Shown here: positions 24,640 to 32,796 of the stretch, one piece after another
How positions within the stretch are numbered: position 1 is the stretch's first letter
Layout: the number at the start of each line of letters is the position of its first letter
NCBI GenBank assembly: GCA_043772905.1
Contig: JAYVFS010000180.1
Location: 20,725-84,724, forward strand
Direction: 5' to 3'
DNA from: JAAFJT01 sp043772905
GTDB lineage: Bacteria > Bacteroidota > Bacteroidia > Chitinophagales > Saprospiraceae
DNA: 64,000 nucleotides
The notes under the pieces: model-generated
Databases searched by the model: none
Told to the model about the DNA's origin: nothing
The model's input: the letters and a program-made list of their open reading frames with translations, nothing else
Position numbers and translations under genes: made by a program

Positions 24640-25758
24640 ATGTTAAAACATTGGTTAAAACCGCTTTCTCCTGACCTCTTTGCCGACCTTGAAGCATGGC
24701 ATTTTGGCAAAAAAATCACCGCAGTCATTGCGGGGAATGAAAATACTGAGGGGGAGGGAATAGATTTAAAAACGACAAAAATCGCTATTGTTGGCATCAA
24801 CGAAGCCGAAGCAGACGCTGTCCGTGCCGTCCTTTATTCGTTGAGTTTTCCATTTCCAAAACTGAATATCGCCGATTTGGGGAATATGCGTAAGCAAGAC
24901 CCTTCTTTTATCATTCCATTGTTGACAGAATTGTTGCAAAGTGACATTGTGCCAATCCTTATTGGACATTCAGAAACAAACATGTTACCGCAATTTCAAG
25001 CCTTTCATGCGCGTAAAAATACTGTTAATTTAGCGATTGTTGATGAAAAAATACGTTTTTCTCCTTCTTCGAAAGCAGAAAACTTGTTTTTACAAACGAT
25101 TTTGGAAGACAATCACTTGTTCAACCTTAGTTTAATCGGTTTTCAATCGCATTATACTGACCCCTCAGTATTAAGCCTATTGGAGAAACGGCATTTTGAA
25201 CTCATCCGTTTAGGCAAACTGCGTGCTGAACTGGAAGACATAGAACCGATTATTAGAGATGCTGATTTGGTTAGTTTTAACCTTGCCGCTATGAAAATGA
25301 GCGATGCACCGGGGCAACTCAACGGCTCGCCAAGTGGCTTAACGTCCGAAGAAGCCTGTCAAATAGCCCGATATGCAGGTATGAGCGACAAATTGACGAG
25401 TTTTGGCATATATGGCTATCGCAAAAATCTCGACAGCCTCGATCAAGCGACGGCACAAGTGGTGGCGCAAATGATTTGGTACTTCGCGGATGGTTTTTAC
25501 AACCGAAAACAGGACTTTCCAATTCAAAAAGCCTTTAATCAACTGATGCAATATATTGTGCATGTCAAGTCTTTTGATGAACAATTGACTTTTTGGCGCA
25601 GCAATAAAAGCGGTCGTTGGTGGATGGAAATTCCTGTGAAAACTCAAAAGAAACACGTGCGGCATCGCCTTATTCCTTGCTCTTATAATGACTATTTACA
25701 AGCCTGTAATGACGATTTACCTGAGCGGTTAATCCTTGCGTATCAACGGTTTACGTAA
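24640..25758 (+). CDS. Arginase-fold (formimidoylglutamase-like) protein with degraded metal site
   Basis: This 372-residue member of the ureohydrolase superfamily is widespread in Bacteroidota and often labelled formimidoylglutamase. Fold landmarks are visible: KIAIVGINEAEADAVR, DIVPILIGHSETNM, VNLAIVDEKIRF, DADLVSFNLAAMKMSDAPG and the C-terminal GLTSEEACQIARYAG. In active enzymes these hold GGxH, DxHxD and SxDxD metal ligands. Here IGHSE keeps a His, but the Asp-His-Asp and Ser-x-Asp-x-Asp ligands are replaced (VDEKI, FNLAA), so hydrolase activity is unlikely. The decamer copy at 25161 forms a perfect palindrome ATACTGA-CCCC-TCAGTAT and encodes T-D-P-S-V. Confidence 0.75.
   Translation: MLKHWLKPLSPDLFADLEAWHFGKKITAVIAGNENTEGEGIDLKTTKIAIVGINEAEADAVRAVLYSLSFPFPKLNIADLGNMRKQDPSFIIPLLTELLQSDIVPILIGHSETNMLPQFQAFHARKNTVNLAIVDEKIRFSPSSKAENLFLQTILEDNHLFNLSLIGFQSHYTDPSVLSLLEKRHFELIRLGKLRAELEDIEPIIRDADLVSFNLAAMKMSDAPGQLNGSPSGLTSEEACQIARYAGMSDKLTSFGIYGYRKNLDSLDQATAQVVAQMIWYFADGFYNRKQDFPIQKAFNQLMQYIVHVKSFDEQLTFWRSNKSGRWWMEIPVKTQKKHVRHRLIPCSYNDYLQACNDDLPERLILAYQRFT
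25155..25172. repeat. Decamer copy as an 18-bp palindrome in coding sequence
   Basis: ATACTGACCCCTCAGTAT: perfect 7-bp arms around CCCC. This is a back-to-back overlap of the motif with its complement. Confidence 0.85.
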
Positions 25759-25893
25759 CATTCATCATTCCTCATTCATAATTCATCATTCCCCAAAGCA
25801 GCGTTTCCAAAACATAAAGCATCTCTTTTTTAGTTGTCCAAAAACCGATTTATTTTTGGATTAGAGCATCGAAGAAACCTTAAATTACAGAAT

Positions 25894-26430
25894 GTGACGG
25901 AATACGAACTCATACAAGGCTGCCTACGCGAAGACCGTCGTACGCAACGAGAGTTGTTCAACCGCTATGCGGGGAAAATGATGACTGTTTGCCTTCGTTA
26001 TGCTCGACACCGAATGGAAGCCGAGGATTTGTTGCAAGATGCGTTTATAAAAGTGTTTGATCATATCCAATCTTTTGAAGGAAAAGGCTCTTTTGAAGGG
26101 TGGATTCGGCGCATTGTGGTCAATACAGCTTTGAAAAACGTCAGTCGGCACTCATTTCAAAAAGAAGGCATTGGTTTAGAAGGTATTCAAGAGTCGTCAG
26201 AGGACCCCTCAGTATTTTCGCAACTTTCAGAGCAAGAATTGTTGGGTTTGATTTCGAGCCTACCTAATGGCTATCGTATTTGTTTCAATTTATATGTTAT
26301 AGAGGGTTTTAGCCACCGCGAAATAGGGGAGATGTTGCATATCGAAGAAAGCACCTCTCGCTCTCAATTGGTCAAAGCGCGGAATATGTTGCAAAATATG
26401 GTTCTAAAATCTCAAAAAATCACATTATGA
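25894..26430 (+). CDS. ECF-family RNA polymerase sigma factor
   Basis: This is a group 4 sigma-70 factor. A GTG at 25894 gives the typical opening M-T-E-Y-E-L-I-Q-G-C; the longer frame from a TTG at 25834 adds residues without homology. Region 2 spans LFNRYAGKMM to GWIRRIVVN, including DLLQDAFIKVFDHI. Region 4 has ISSLPNGYRICFNLYVIEGF and the helix-turn-helix SHREIGEMLHIEESTSRSQL. The protein is about 178 residues, normal for ECF factors. The stop overlaps the next gene by ATGA (26427-26430), which argues that the partner protein is its regulator. The decamer copy at 26205 encodes E-D-P-S-V in the region 2-4 linker. Confidence 0.92.
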   Translation: MTEYELIQGCLREDRRTQRELFNRYAGKMMTVCLRYARHRMEAEDLLQDAFIKVFDHIQSFEGKGSFEGWIRRIVVNTALKNVSRHSFQKEGIGLEGIQESSEDPSVFSQLSEQELLGLISSLPNGYRICFNLYVIEGFSHREIGEMLHIEESTSRSQLVKARNMLQNMVLKSQKITL

Positions 26431-28274
26431 GCGAAAATAGACATCCATACGACGATTTTTTTCAGAAAAAACTCGGCAATCACGAGTCTTCTGTTTCAGA
26501 CGATTTGTTCAATCGTTTGATGACAGACCGTTCTATGCGCCAAAAACTCGACAACCACGATTCCCCAGTTAACGACGATATTTTTAATCATCTCATGCGC
26601 AACCGTGAAGGTTCGGACGAACAGCCTTCAGATGCACCTTTGCGTGAGCGATTGACGGAACACCCTTCGGCTGTTCCAAAAGATACTTTCAATGAAATTA
26701 TAGTGGAAAAGGAACGGCGGCGGCGGGCTTTGGCTTGGCGTTCAGCGACAGCCATTTTATTATTCTTTTTGACTTATTTAATGTTTGTTAATCGTGATTT
26801 AATTTTTAATAATAACACAATTAATAAAGTTAATTCTATTGATTTAAATAAAACTAAATCACAAGTGGATAATGATTTAAATCAAAATAAAATAGATAAT
26901 TCTTTAATTGTTGATAACGATAATTTAGTTCTTGAAAAGAATAATAAAATTATTAGAGAATTAAAATCAAACAATAATAAAGATAAAATCAATGATATTA
27001 AATATCAAAACAATGATAATAGTGATAAATTAATTGAAAATAGAAATAAAATAACTGTTGATAATAAAGATAAGACAATTGTAGCTAATACTAATTTAAA
27101 AGCCATTAATAATAATAATCAATCAGCAATAATTAATAATCAATTAAAAATTACTGAGGGGGGCATTTCTAAATTAAAGACAAATAATAGCCCATCAACA
27201 ATTAGCAATAATCAATTAAAAAATAATTCCTCAAACACGGTTTCTAATTCGGCAAATGTAGTCACAAAAAACGCAGCGCCACAGCAAATTATAAAGCCCA
27301 CTTTTACTTCTACGTCTTTAACAAATGATGTAGAACAAGGAGATAAAGGAGTTGATAGCAAAGTTTTGAAAACGGACAATAGTGTCGTTTTTAATGCTTC
27401 GCTTTCGACTCCGGATGCTCCAAATCAAGCTTTTGATAATTTGAGCATTTTACAAGTTAAGAACATCGCTTTGCCAACTAAAAAATTAGAAAATCCATGT
27501 GCTGGACCGGGTGACGGTTGCCCAACTTTTGGCAAAAAACGTCAGCGTGGGAGTGGTGGAAAATCTATTTATGTGGATATTTATGGTGCACCTGAATACG
27601 CTTTCCGTCGTTTATCTGAAAATCTACCTGAAAATAAAAACTATCTACATGCGCGTGATACAGTAGAAAAGCCGTGGTATGCATTCAGCGCAGGCGCACG
27701 TGTTTCTTTTGTTTTTGGCAATGGTTTGGCTTTACGGACAGGTTTTGTGTATGCTCAAACGAATGAAACGGCTGTTTTTGACAGCCTTGGTATTGGTAGT
27801 AAAACTGTTGTAGAGACTTATGTGCCACGTACAGGTGGTGGTTTCGATACGATTCGCAAAACGGAGATTACAAGCGGTATTTTCCGCACGACAAAATACA
27901 ATCGGTATCGCTCTATTGACATTCCGTTACAACTTGGTTTTGAATTCCCACTCAATGATTATTGGTCATTTAGCATCAATGGGGGCGCAAATTTCAATAT
28001 TTCAGCTTGGCGCAAAGCGGATATTTTGGGCGATAAAGGCACACGTTTAGATGTATCAAGCGGTTTTGGTGAACCGAATCCTGTTTTTAATAACACATTG
28101 GGTATCAGCGTCTTTGGCAGCGTTGCCGCTTATCGGCAGTTAACGGGTAATTTGCAATTGGTCATTGAGCCTTCCGTTAGGCATTATTTGCAGCCGATAA
28201 CCCGCAGCGATTATGCCTTGAAACAGGCTTATACAAATGGCGGCTTGATTTTAGGATTGCGCTACCGATTCTAA
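26427..28274 (+). CDS. ECF-linked membrane protein with N-terminal repeats and C-terminal outer-membrane-type barrel
   Basis: This is a 615-residue protein coupled to the sigma gene. The N-terminal ~90 residues hold three copies of a ~18-residue unit (LGNHESSVSDDLFNRLM, LDNHDSPVNDDIFNHLM, LTEHPSAVPKDTFNEII), then a basic stretch and one membrane helix (about 104-122). Residues ~130-290 are Asn/Lys/Ile-rich low-complexity sequence, and the end (from IYVDIYGAPEYAFRRL) looks like a PorT/OmpA-type beta-barrel of ~200 residues ending in LRYRF. The layout suggests an anti-sigma-like cytosolic part joined to a periplasm-spanning or outer-membrane part. The low-complexity part is strikingly AT-rich. 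Confidence 0.75.
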   Translation: MSENRHPYDDFFQKKLGNHESSVSDDLFNRLMTDRSMRQKLDNHDSPVNDDIFNHLMRNREGSDEQPSDAPLRERLTEHPSAVPKDTFNEIIVEKERRRRALAWRSATAILLFFLTYLMFVNRDLIFNNNTINKVNSIDLNKTKSQVDNDLNQNKIDNSLIVDNDNLVLEKNNKIIRELKSNNNKDKINDIKYQNNDNSDKLIENRNKITVDNKDKTIVANTNLKAINNNNQSAIINNQLKITEGGISKLKTNNSPSTISNNQLKNNSSNTVSNSANVVTKNAAPQQIIKPTFTSTSLTNDVEQGDKGVDSKVLKTDNSVVFNASLSTPDAPNQAFDNLSILQVKNIALPTKKLENPCAGPGDGCPTFGKKRQRGSGGKSIYVDIYGAPEYAFRRLSENLPENKNYLHARDTVEKPWYAFSAGARVSFVFGNGLALRTGFVYAQTNETAVFDSLGIGSKTVVETYVPRTGGGFDTIRKTEITSGIFRTTKYNRYRSIDIPLQLGFEFPLNDYWSFSINGGANFNISAWRKADILGDKGTRLDVSSGFGEPNPVFNNTLGISVFGSVAAYRQLTGNLQLVIEPSVRHYLQPITRSDYALKQAYTNGGLILGLRYRF

Positions 28275-28447
28275 AATTTTTATAGCAAATTTATAGCAAA
28301 CAAAGCAGCATTTTTAATACTCAAAGACTCTACTTTTTAACGACAATAATAAAACACAATAGTAGCTACTTGTCTTTTTCCAAAATTGATTTTGGGTTGA
28401 TTGTCAATGAATTATACACGTTTTATTTTTAAAAAGACATTGAAAAA

Positions 28448-29485
28448 ATGAAAAAATTCGCATACTATATAGCGGCTTTCTTACTCGTTTTTGCGGCAGC
28501 AAGCTGTAAGAAAGACAGTTCTGAATTTATACCAATAGAGACGATTACGATTATTGAAGGCGATACGATTTGGGACGATGATTTATCAGCAAAAAGCAAT
28601 TTATCAACGACTCTTTTGCCCCCCCTCAGTATAGAAAAGCTTGTGAGCCAACTCAGTGCTGAACCGAAACATGATACATGTAATGCAGAACGCGGTGGTA
28701 CGATAATAATACCAGACAATGTAACTGTAACGATACCTGCAAATGCTTGTGTCAATCTGCTAAACAAACCTTGTACTGGAAAATTAGATGTAGAAATATT
28801 GGTTTTGAGAAAAAAAGGCGACTTTATTGCTTACAATTTGCCAACTTCTTCGCTTGGCAGACAGTTGATTTCAGGAGGTGTTGTGTCTGTAAAAGTCCGT
28901 CAAAATGGTCAAGAAGTCAGGTTAGCCTTAGGAAAAGCGATAAAAGTAAGTTATGTGATGACCGAACCCGACAATCAAATGCAGCTTTTTGATGGCAAAA
29001 TAGATGGCCGTTTCAAGTTTGATTGGTTGCCTATTTCTCTTTTGGGTACAGGCGTGGTGCTGCCCAATGTAACGATTTGGGCGGACTCATCGCAACTGCG
29101 TAGAGGTTACAACCTCGTTCTCGACCGTTTTGGCTTGATTAATTGCGACAAATTAAGCGGTGATAGTACCAGTTTTAACAATAAATTTAGTGTGACTTTA
29201 CCTGAAACTTTTACGAATGTCAACACTTCCGTTTATGTCGCTTTCAAAAATATGAATTCGGTGCTTTCGTTGACAGGCGATGCCAGAACAAAAGCGTTTG
29301 TCGCCAGTGGACGGGGTTTGCCAATTGGTCGGGTCGTGACGATTGTCACGATGAGTTATATTCGGGATAAATTTTATTTTGCAAAACAAGAGGTGACGAT
29401 TCAAAGTACAACGGGACAGACGGTTAAATTAACGCCTGTTGTTATGGAAAAAGAAGAAGTAAAAGCAATGCTCAATAACCTTTAA
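28448..29485 (+). CDS. Predicted lipoprotein of unknown function
   Basis: This is a 345-residue lipoprotein: hydrophobic signal (MKKFAYYIAAFLLVFAAASC) with the lipobox A-A-S-C. The mature protein begins with an acidic linker and is beta-rich, containing RGGTIIIPDNVTVTIPANAC, close to the ZU5/GAIN-like strand pattern seen in Bacteroidota surface lipoproteins. I cannot name the family with certainty. It follows the barrel protein by 173 bp on the same strand and may belong to the same envelope-stress regulon (inference from position only). The decamer copy at 28622 has seven C residues and reads L-P-P-L-S-I. Confidence 0.7.
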   Translation: MKKFAYYIAAFLLVFAAASCKKDSSEFIPIETITIIEGDTIWDDDLSAKSNLSTTLLPPLSIEKLVSQLSAEPKHDTCNAERGGTIIIPDNVTVTIPANACVNLLNKPCTGKLDVEILVLRKKGDFIAYNLPTSSLGRQLISGGVVSVKVRQNGQEVRLALGKAIKVSYVMTEPDNQMQLFDGKIDGRFKFDWLPISLLGTGVVLPNVTIWADSSQLRRGYNLVLDRFGLINCDKLSGDSTSFNNKFSVTLPETFTNVNTSVYVAFKNMNSVLSLTGDARTKAFVASGRGLPIGRVVTIVTMSYIRDKFYFAKQEVTIQSTTGQTVKLTPVVMEKEEVKAMLNNL

Positions 29486-29584
29486 GTAGATGATAGTGGA
29501 TAATGCATAGTTGATAATGCATGTTCGTTTTAACCTTCAAAGCATAAAAAACAATTCTCATTCCTTCATGTTCTGAATATAGTT

Positions 29585-29618
29585 AAAGTCCTCGGTGTCA
29601 CTGACACGCGAGGACTTT
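29585..29618. terminator. Terminator hairpin
   Basis: AAAGTCCTCG-GTGTCA pairs with TGACAC-G-CGAGGACTTT, followed by T residues. It ends the lipoprotein transcript. Confidence 0.85.
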
Positions 29619-29628
29619 TTTAGTTGTT

Positions 29629-29725
29629 AATTATGAATGATAAATGATGAACGATGAATAACGCAAAATATTGACTATCAAATAGTTGCATTATTCATCG
29701 TTCATCATTTATCATTCATAATTAC
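29629..29725. repeat. Inverted heptamer array (AATGATAAATGATGAACG type)
   Basis: The left arm, built of GATAAAT/GATGAAC/GATGAAT units, is mirrored by CATCGTTCATCATTTATCATTCATAATT on the right. This forms a near-perfect long hairpin between convergent genes. Confidence 0.75.
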
Positions 29726-30523
29726 TTACTTCGTTTTTATCTCACCACTCCCCATTGCCTTCGATTTTACTGAGGGGGGATTTCCTGAATAGCGAATATC
29801 GCCAGAACCCATGATGTGTGCATCAAGGCTTTCGGTTGCGTGGCAATTGATGTTGCCCGAACCTGTTGTTTGTGCTTCTGCTGATTTGGTTACAAAATCG
29901 TCGGCATCAATATCACCAGAGCCAGTTACTTGAAATTCGGCTTTGTCGCCTGTTCCTTTAATTTCAAAATTACCTGAACCTAATACCGTTGCCTTTAACT
30001 CTGTTGCTGTTGTTGAACCCATTTTGATGTCGCCACTGCCGCCGATTTCGACATTTATTTTCTTTGCGGTCAAACCATCGGTAGTCTTGATATTGCCTGA
30101 ACCAGAGACTTTTAGGTTTAAATCATCAGAATTGAAAGCCGTTTCGACCGTCATATTGCCCGAACCGCTGAGTTCTATGCTGGATACTGAGGGGGTCTCG
30201 ATATAGACATTGAGTTTGTCGAAGTTCAAATTCCAAGAGCCTTCCTTGAATTTGATGCGTAAAATGCCGTTCTCAACGACAGTTTCTAATATTTCTAAGA
30301 TGTTTTGTTGACCTTCAACGACGACTTTATAAGCAGAGCCTTGCTTTATGAAAACATCAGCCGAAGCCATGAGGTCAATGCCTTTGAAGTCTTTTGCGTC
30401 GCGTTCCTGTTTTTCCATAGCGCCTTTGCCTGTAATACGTTTGGTGTTAAGAAGCCCGAAACCATCGTCGCAAGACGTAAGTAAAAATAAGAAAGCGCAT
30501 GATGCAATGATTAATTTTTTCAT
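29726..30523 (-). CDS. DUF2807 (GIN domain) lipoprotein
   Basis: This is a 265-residue envelope lipoprotein with lipobox L-L-T-S-C. The mature region is a DUF2807/putative auto-transporter adhesin head GIN domain: FKGIDLMASADVFIKQG, then regular beta-helix turns with the recurring S-G-S-G-(N/D)-(I/M) step (LSGSGNMTV, VSGSGNIKT, IGGSGDIKM, VLGSGNFEI and others). The family is common in Bacteroidota; molecular function is unknown. It is a paralogue of the next upstream gene (30717-31535), so the pair arose by duplication. Decamer copies at 29768 and 30185 are read as P-P-S-V and T-P-S-V. Confidence 0.88.
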   Translation of the reverse strand: MKKLIIASCAFLFLLTSCDDGFGLLNTKRITGKGAMEKQERDAKDFKGIDLMASADVFIKQGSAYKVVVEGQQNILEILETVVENGILRIKFKEGSWNLNFDKLNVYIETPSVSSIELSGSGNMTVETAFNSDDLNLKVSGSGNIKTTDGLTAKKINVEIGGSGDIKMGSTTATELKATVLGSGNFEIKGTGDKAEFQVTGSGDIDADDFVTKSAEAQTTGSGNINCHATESLDAHIMGSGDIRYSGNPPSVKSKAMGSGEIKTK

Positions 30524-30622
30524 TTTTTGAACTGGTTGAATGAATGGATGATGAATTGTTTTACCTGTTTGATGCCTGTTTTGTGAAAAAGGTTTCAGGC
30601 AAAGTCGCTTTTTTCATAAAAA

Positions 30623-30654
30623 AAGAGAAATATACCCCTCAGTATATTTCTCTT
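30623..30654. terminator. Terminator hairpin with the decamer motif in its loop
   Basis: AAGAGAAATATAC pairs with GTATATTTCTCTT (13 bp) around the loop CCCTCA, so the loop is part of CCCCTCAGTA. It lies between the two DUF2807 genes and ends the upstream one. Confidence 0.85.
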
Positions 30655-30716
30655 ATATTTAAGATTCCCAAAATTCAGCATTCAAGTTTTGTGATTGAAA
30701 TTTGAAATTTTAGAAT

Positions 30717-31535
30717 TTATCTCGATTTAATATCACCACTGCCAGACACGCGCGTCCGAACAGAAGCAGGTTTGCCAGAATAGCGAATATCGCCTGAACC
30801 GCTGATGGTCGCATCCAATTCTTTTGTCACATTAAGCGAAATATTACCCGAGCCACTGACAGTGCAATGGGCTTTTTGAGCTTTCAGATTTTCAGCTTTC
30901 AAATCGCCAGAGCCACTGATGGTTAAATCAACAGACTCGGCAGAACCTGCCAAATCGACATCGCCAGAGCCGCTGATGCCTACTGAAAGGTCACCATATT
31001 TGAGGTTGTTAAGGTCGAAATCGCCTGAACCACTGATGTTAACCGTTAATTTTTCGCCTGAAAGTGTCCCTTCTGCTTCAACATTGCCACTTCCCGACAT
31101 GCCGAGATAGTCGAAAGACGGTGCTTCAAGTGTGATTTTCAAAGGTTCGTTGTAGCCAATCGAATAACCTTTTTCAAAGCTAATTTTCAGATTGCCATCC
31201 ACAACTTCTGTTTTTAGAAGGGAAAGGATGTTTTTTTGCCCTGAAACAGTGACTTTGTAACTGCCTGATGTTTGTTTCAAAGTAATATCGGCACTGATAC
31301 TTGATTTGAAACCTTTGAAGTTTTTGATGTTGCGATTTTCTGTTACAGAGCTTCCTTCACCACGGACTTTTTCACCGCCGCTCCAATTGTTCCAGTTGCC
31401 GTTATCGTTGTCGTTGTTTCTGTGTTTTGATTCCTTTTTGACTTCTTTTTTTTCTTTTATGGTTTCAGTTTGTTGTGCATAAGTGCTTAGATTCATTGCT
31501 AAAAATGCCATAGCGAGGCAGATGAACTTTTTCAT
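30717..31535 (-). CDS. DUF2807 (GIN domain) secreted protein
   Basis: This is a 272-residue paralogue of the downstream DUF2807 lipoprotein, but with a type I signal peptide ending in T-Y-A-Q rather than a lipobox. A charged, Asn-rich linker (residues ~22-65) precedes the GIN domain: FKGFKSSISADITLKQTSG, then many S-G-S-G-(D/N) beta-helix steps. The repeats are more regular than in the paralogue. It is likely exported to the periplasm or surface; the role is unknown. This gene has no decamer copy. Confidence 0.88.
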   Translation of the reverse strand: MKKFICLAMAFLAMNLSTYAQQTETIKEKKEVKKESKHRNNDNDNGNWNNWSGGEKVRGEGSSVTENRNIKNFKGFKSSISADITLKQTSGSYKVTVSGQKNILSLLKTEVVDGNLKISFEKGYSIGYNEPLKITLEAPSFDYLGMSGSGNVEAEGTLSGEKLTVNISGSGDFDLNNLKYGDLSVGISGSGDVDLAGSAESVDLTISGSGDLKAENLKAQKAHCTVSGSGNISLNVTKELDATISGSGDIRYSGKPASVRTRVSGSGDIKSR

Positions 31536-31652
31536 AATGTTACAATTTTTAATTTTGTTTAAAAAATGATTTTAATGACTGTTACCAACAGACACAGAAA
31601 GACAGTTCAAAGTTGCAAAGCCCCTACGATTGTTTTCGTAGAAATCTAAAGT

Positions 31653-32642
31653 TTAACAAAATTTATCCCACTCGTGTTTTAATTGTGCTCGATTGACTGG
31701 AACGACTCCCGCAACTTCACAAACTTGACTACCCGCCAGATTCGACAATTGAGCAATTATATCACTGCCCAAATCTAAGGCAAGACATAGCGCCGCGACA
31801 CTGATGACCGTATCGCCTGCACCACTGACATCAGCAATGTTGCGTGGCTGTGTGGGGTAAATTTTAGACACCTCAGTATCTATATCATCTAAGAACAAAC
31901 CCTTACTCGATAGCGTAATCATGGTGTAACGATTGGCTAATTCGTTGTTTAAAAAAGCCGTTGCTTCTTGCAGCGAGTTGAGTTCGGGCTTGATGTCAAA
32001 CGGTACGGCATCGCGTATTTCTTTTAAGTTGGGCTTAAAAAGGGTCGCATTTTTATAACTCAAAAAGTTATGACGTTTAGGGTCAACGGCTGTCGGAATG
32101 TTAAGACGAACGGCTTCGGACATAATGTCTTGAATGGTGTCAAGTGACAAAACGCCTTTGTTATAGTCTTGAAAAATAATGACGTTTATATTTTGTTTTT
32201 CTAAAAAATCTTTAATTTTTGATGAAAAATCAAGCCGAAAAGTCTCATCTAAGTCGTTTGTGATTTCGCTGTCCACCCGCAACATTTGATGTGTTCCAGC
32301 CATGATGCGCGTTTTGACGGTTGTTACACGCTTATCGGAAGCGACAATGCCAACAGTTGGCAAGTCATTTTTTGTCATTAAATTCAAAAAATCACCCCCC
32401 TCAGTATCTGCGCCAATGACGCTGAAAAGATAAGGTGTTGCGCCCATCGCTTTGATGTTTAATGCGACATTGGCTGCACCGCCGAGACGGTCTTCGGTGT
32501 TGCGTAATTCGACGACAGGAACGGGTGCTTCGGGCGAAATGCGGTTGACTTTGCCGTGCCAATAACGGTCTATCATCACATCGCCAATGATGAGGACGTT
32601 GACTTGTGCGAGTTGGTCAAAAAGGTCTGTTGTATTGTGCAT
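31653..32642 (-). CDS. rfaE1: D-glycero-beta-D-manno-heptose-7-phosphate kinase
   Basis: RfaE1/HldA is a PfkB-family sugar kinase that makes heptose 1,7-bisphosphate on the way to ADP-heptose for the LPS core. The ATG at 32642 gives a ~329-residue protein that starts just ahead of the substrate-binding segment VLIIGDVMIDRYWHG; a longer frame to 32687 lacks support. Other signatures are RISPEAPVPVV, RLGGAANVALN and the C-terminal anion-hole/catalytic-base motif D-V-S-G-A-G-D-T. There is no nucleotidyltransferase domain, so it is the one-domain form. It lies downstream of waaA, another LPS core gene. The decamer copy at 32397 reads D-T-E-G-G. Confidence 0.92.
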   Translation of the reverse strand: MHNTTDLFDQLAQVNVLIIGDVMIDRYWHGKVNRISPEAPVPVVELRNTEDRLGGAANVALNIKAMGATPYLFSVIGADTEGGDFLNLMTKNDLPTVGIVASDKRVTTVKTRIMAGTHQMLRVDSEITNDLDETFRLDFSSKIKDFLEKQNINVIIFQDYNKGVLSLDTIQDIMSEAVRLNIPTAVDPKRHNFLSYKNATLFKPNLKEIRDAVPFDIKPELNSLQEATAFLNNELANRYTMITLSSKGLFLDDIDTEVSKIYPTQPRNIADVSGAGDTVISVAALCLALDLGSDIIAQLSNLAGSQVCEVAGVVPVNRAQLKHEWDKFC

Positions 32643-32691
32643 GGCGCAAAAATAATAAAGTAATGGTGAATAGACTTGTTCAATCATTATT

Positions 32692-32786
32692 TTTTGTCAT
32701 TCTGAACGCAGTAAAAGAATCTGTATAAATAATTGAAAATGAATGTTTTATACAGATTCTTTCACTACGTTCAGAATGACAAAAAA
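32692..32786. repeat. Long inverted repeat between rfaE1 and waaA
   Basis: Arms near 32692-32730 and 32747-32786 pair over about 38 nt, with TTTTTGTCATTCTGAACG on the outside and few mismatches. It is probably a terminator for waaA or a processed intergenic repeat. Confidence 0.75.
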
Positions 32787-32796
32787 AGGGGCGTTA

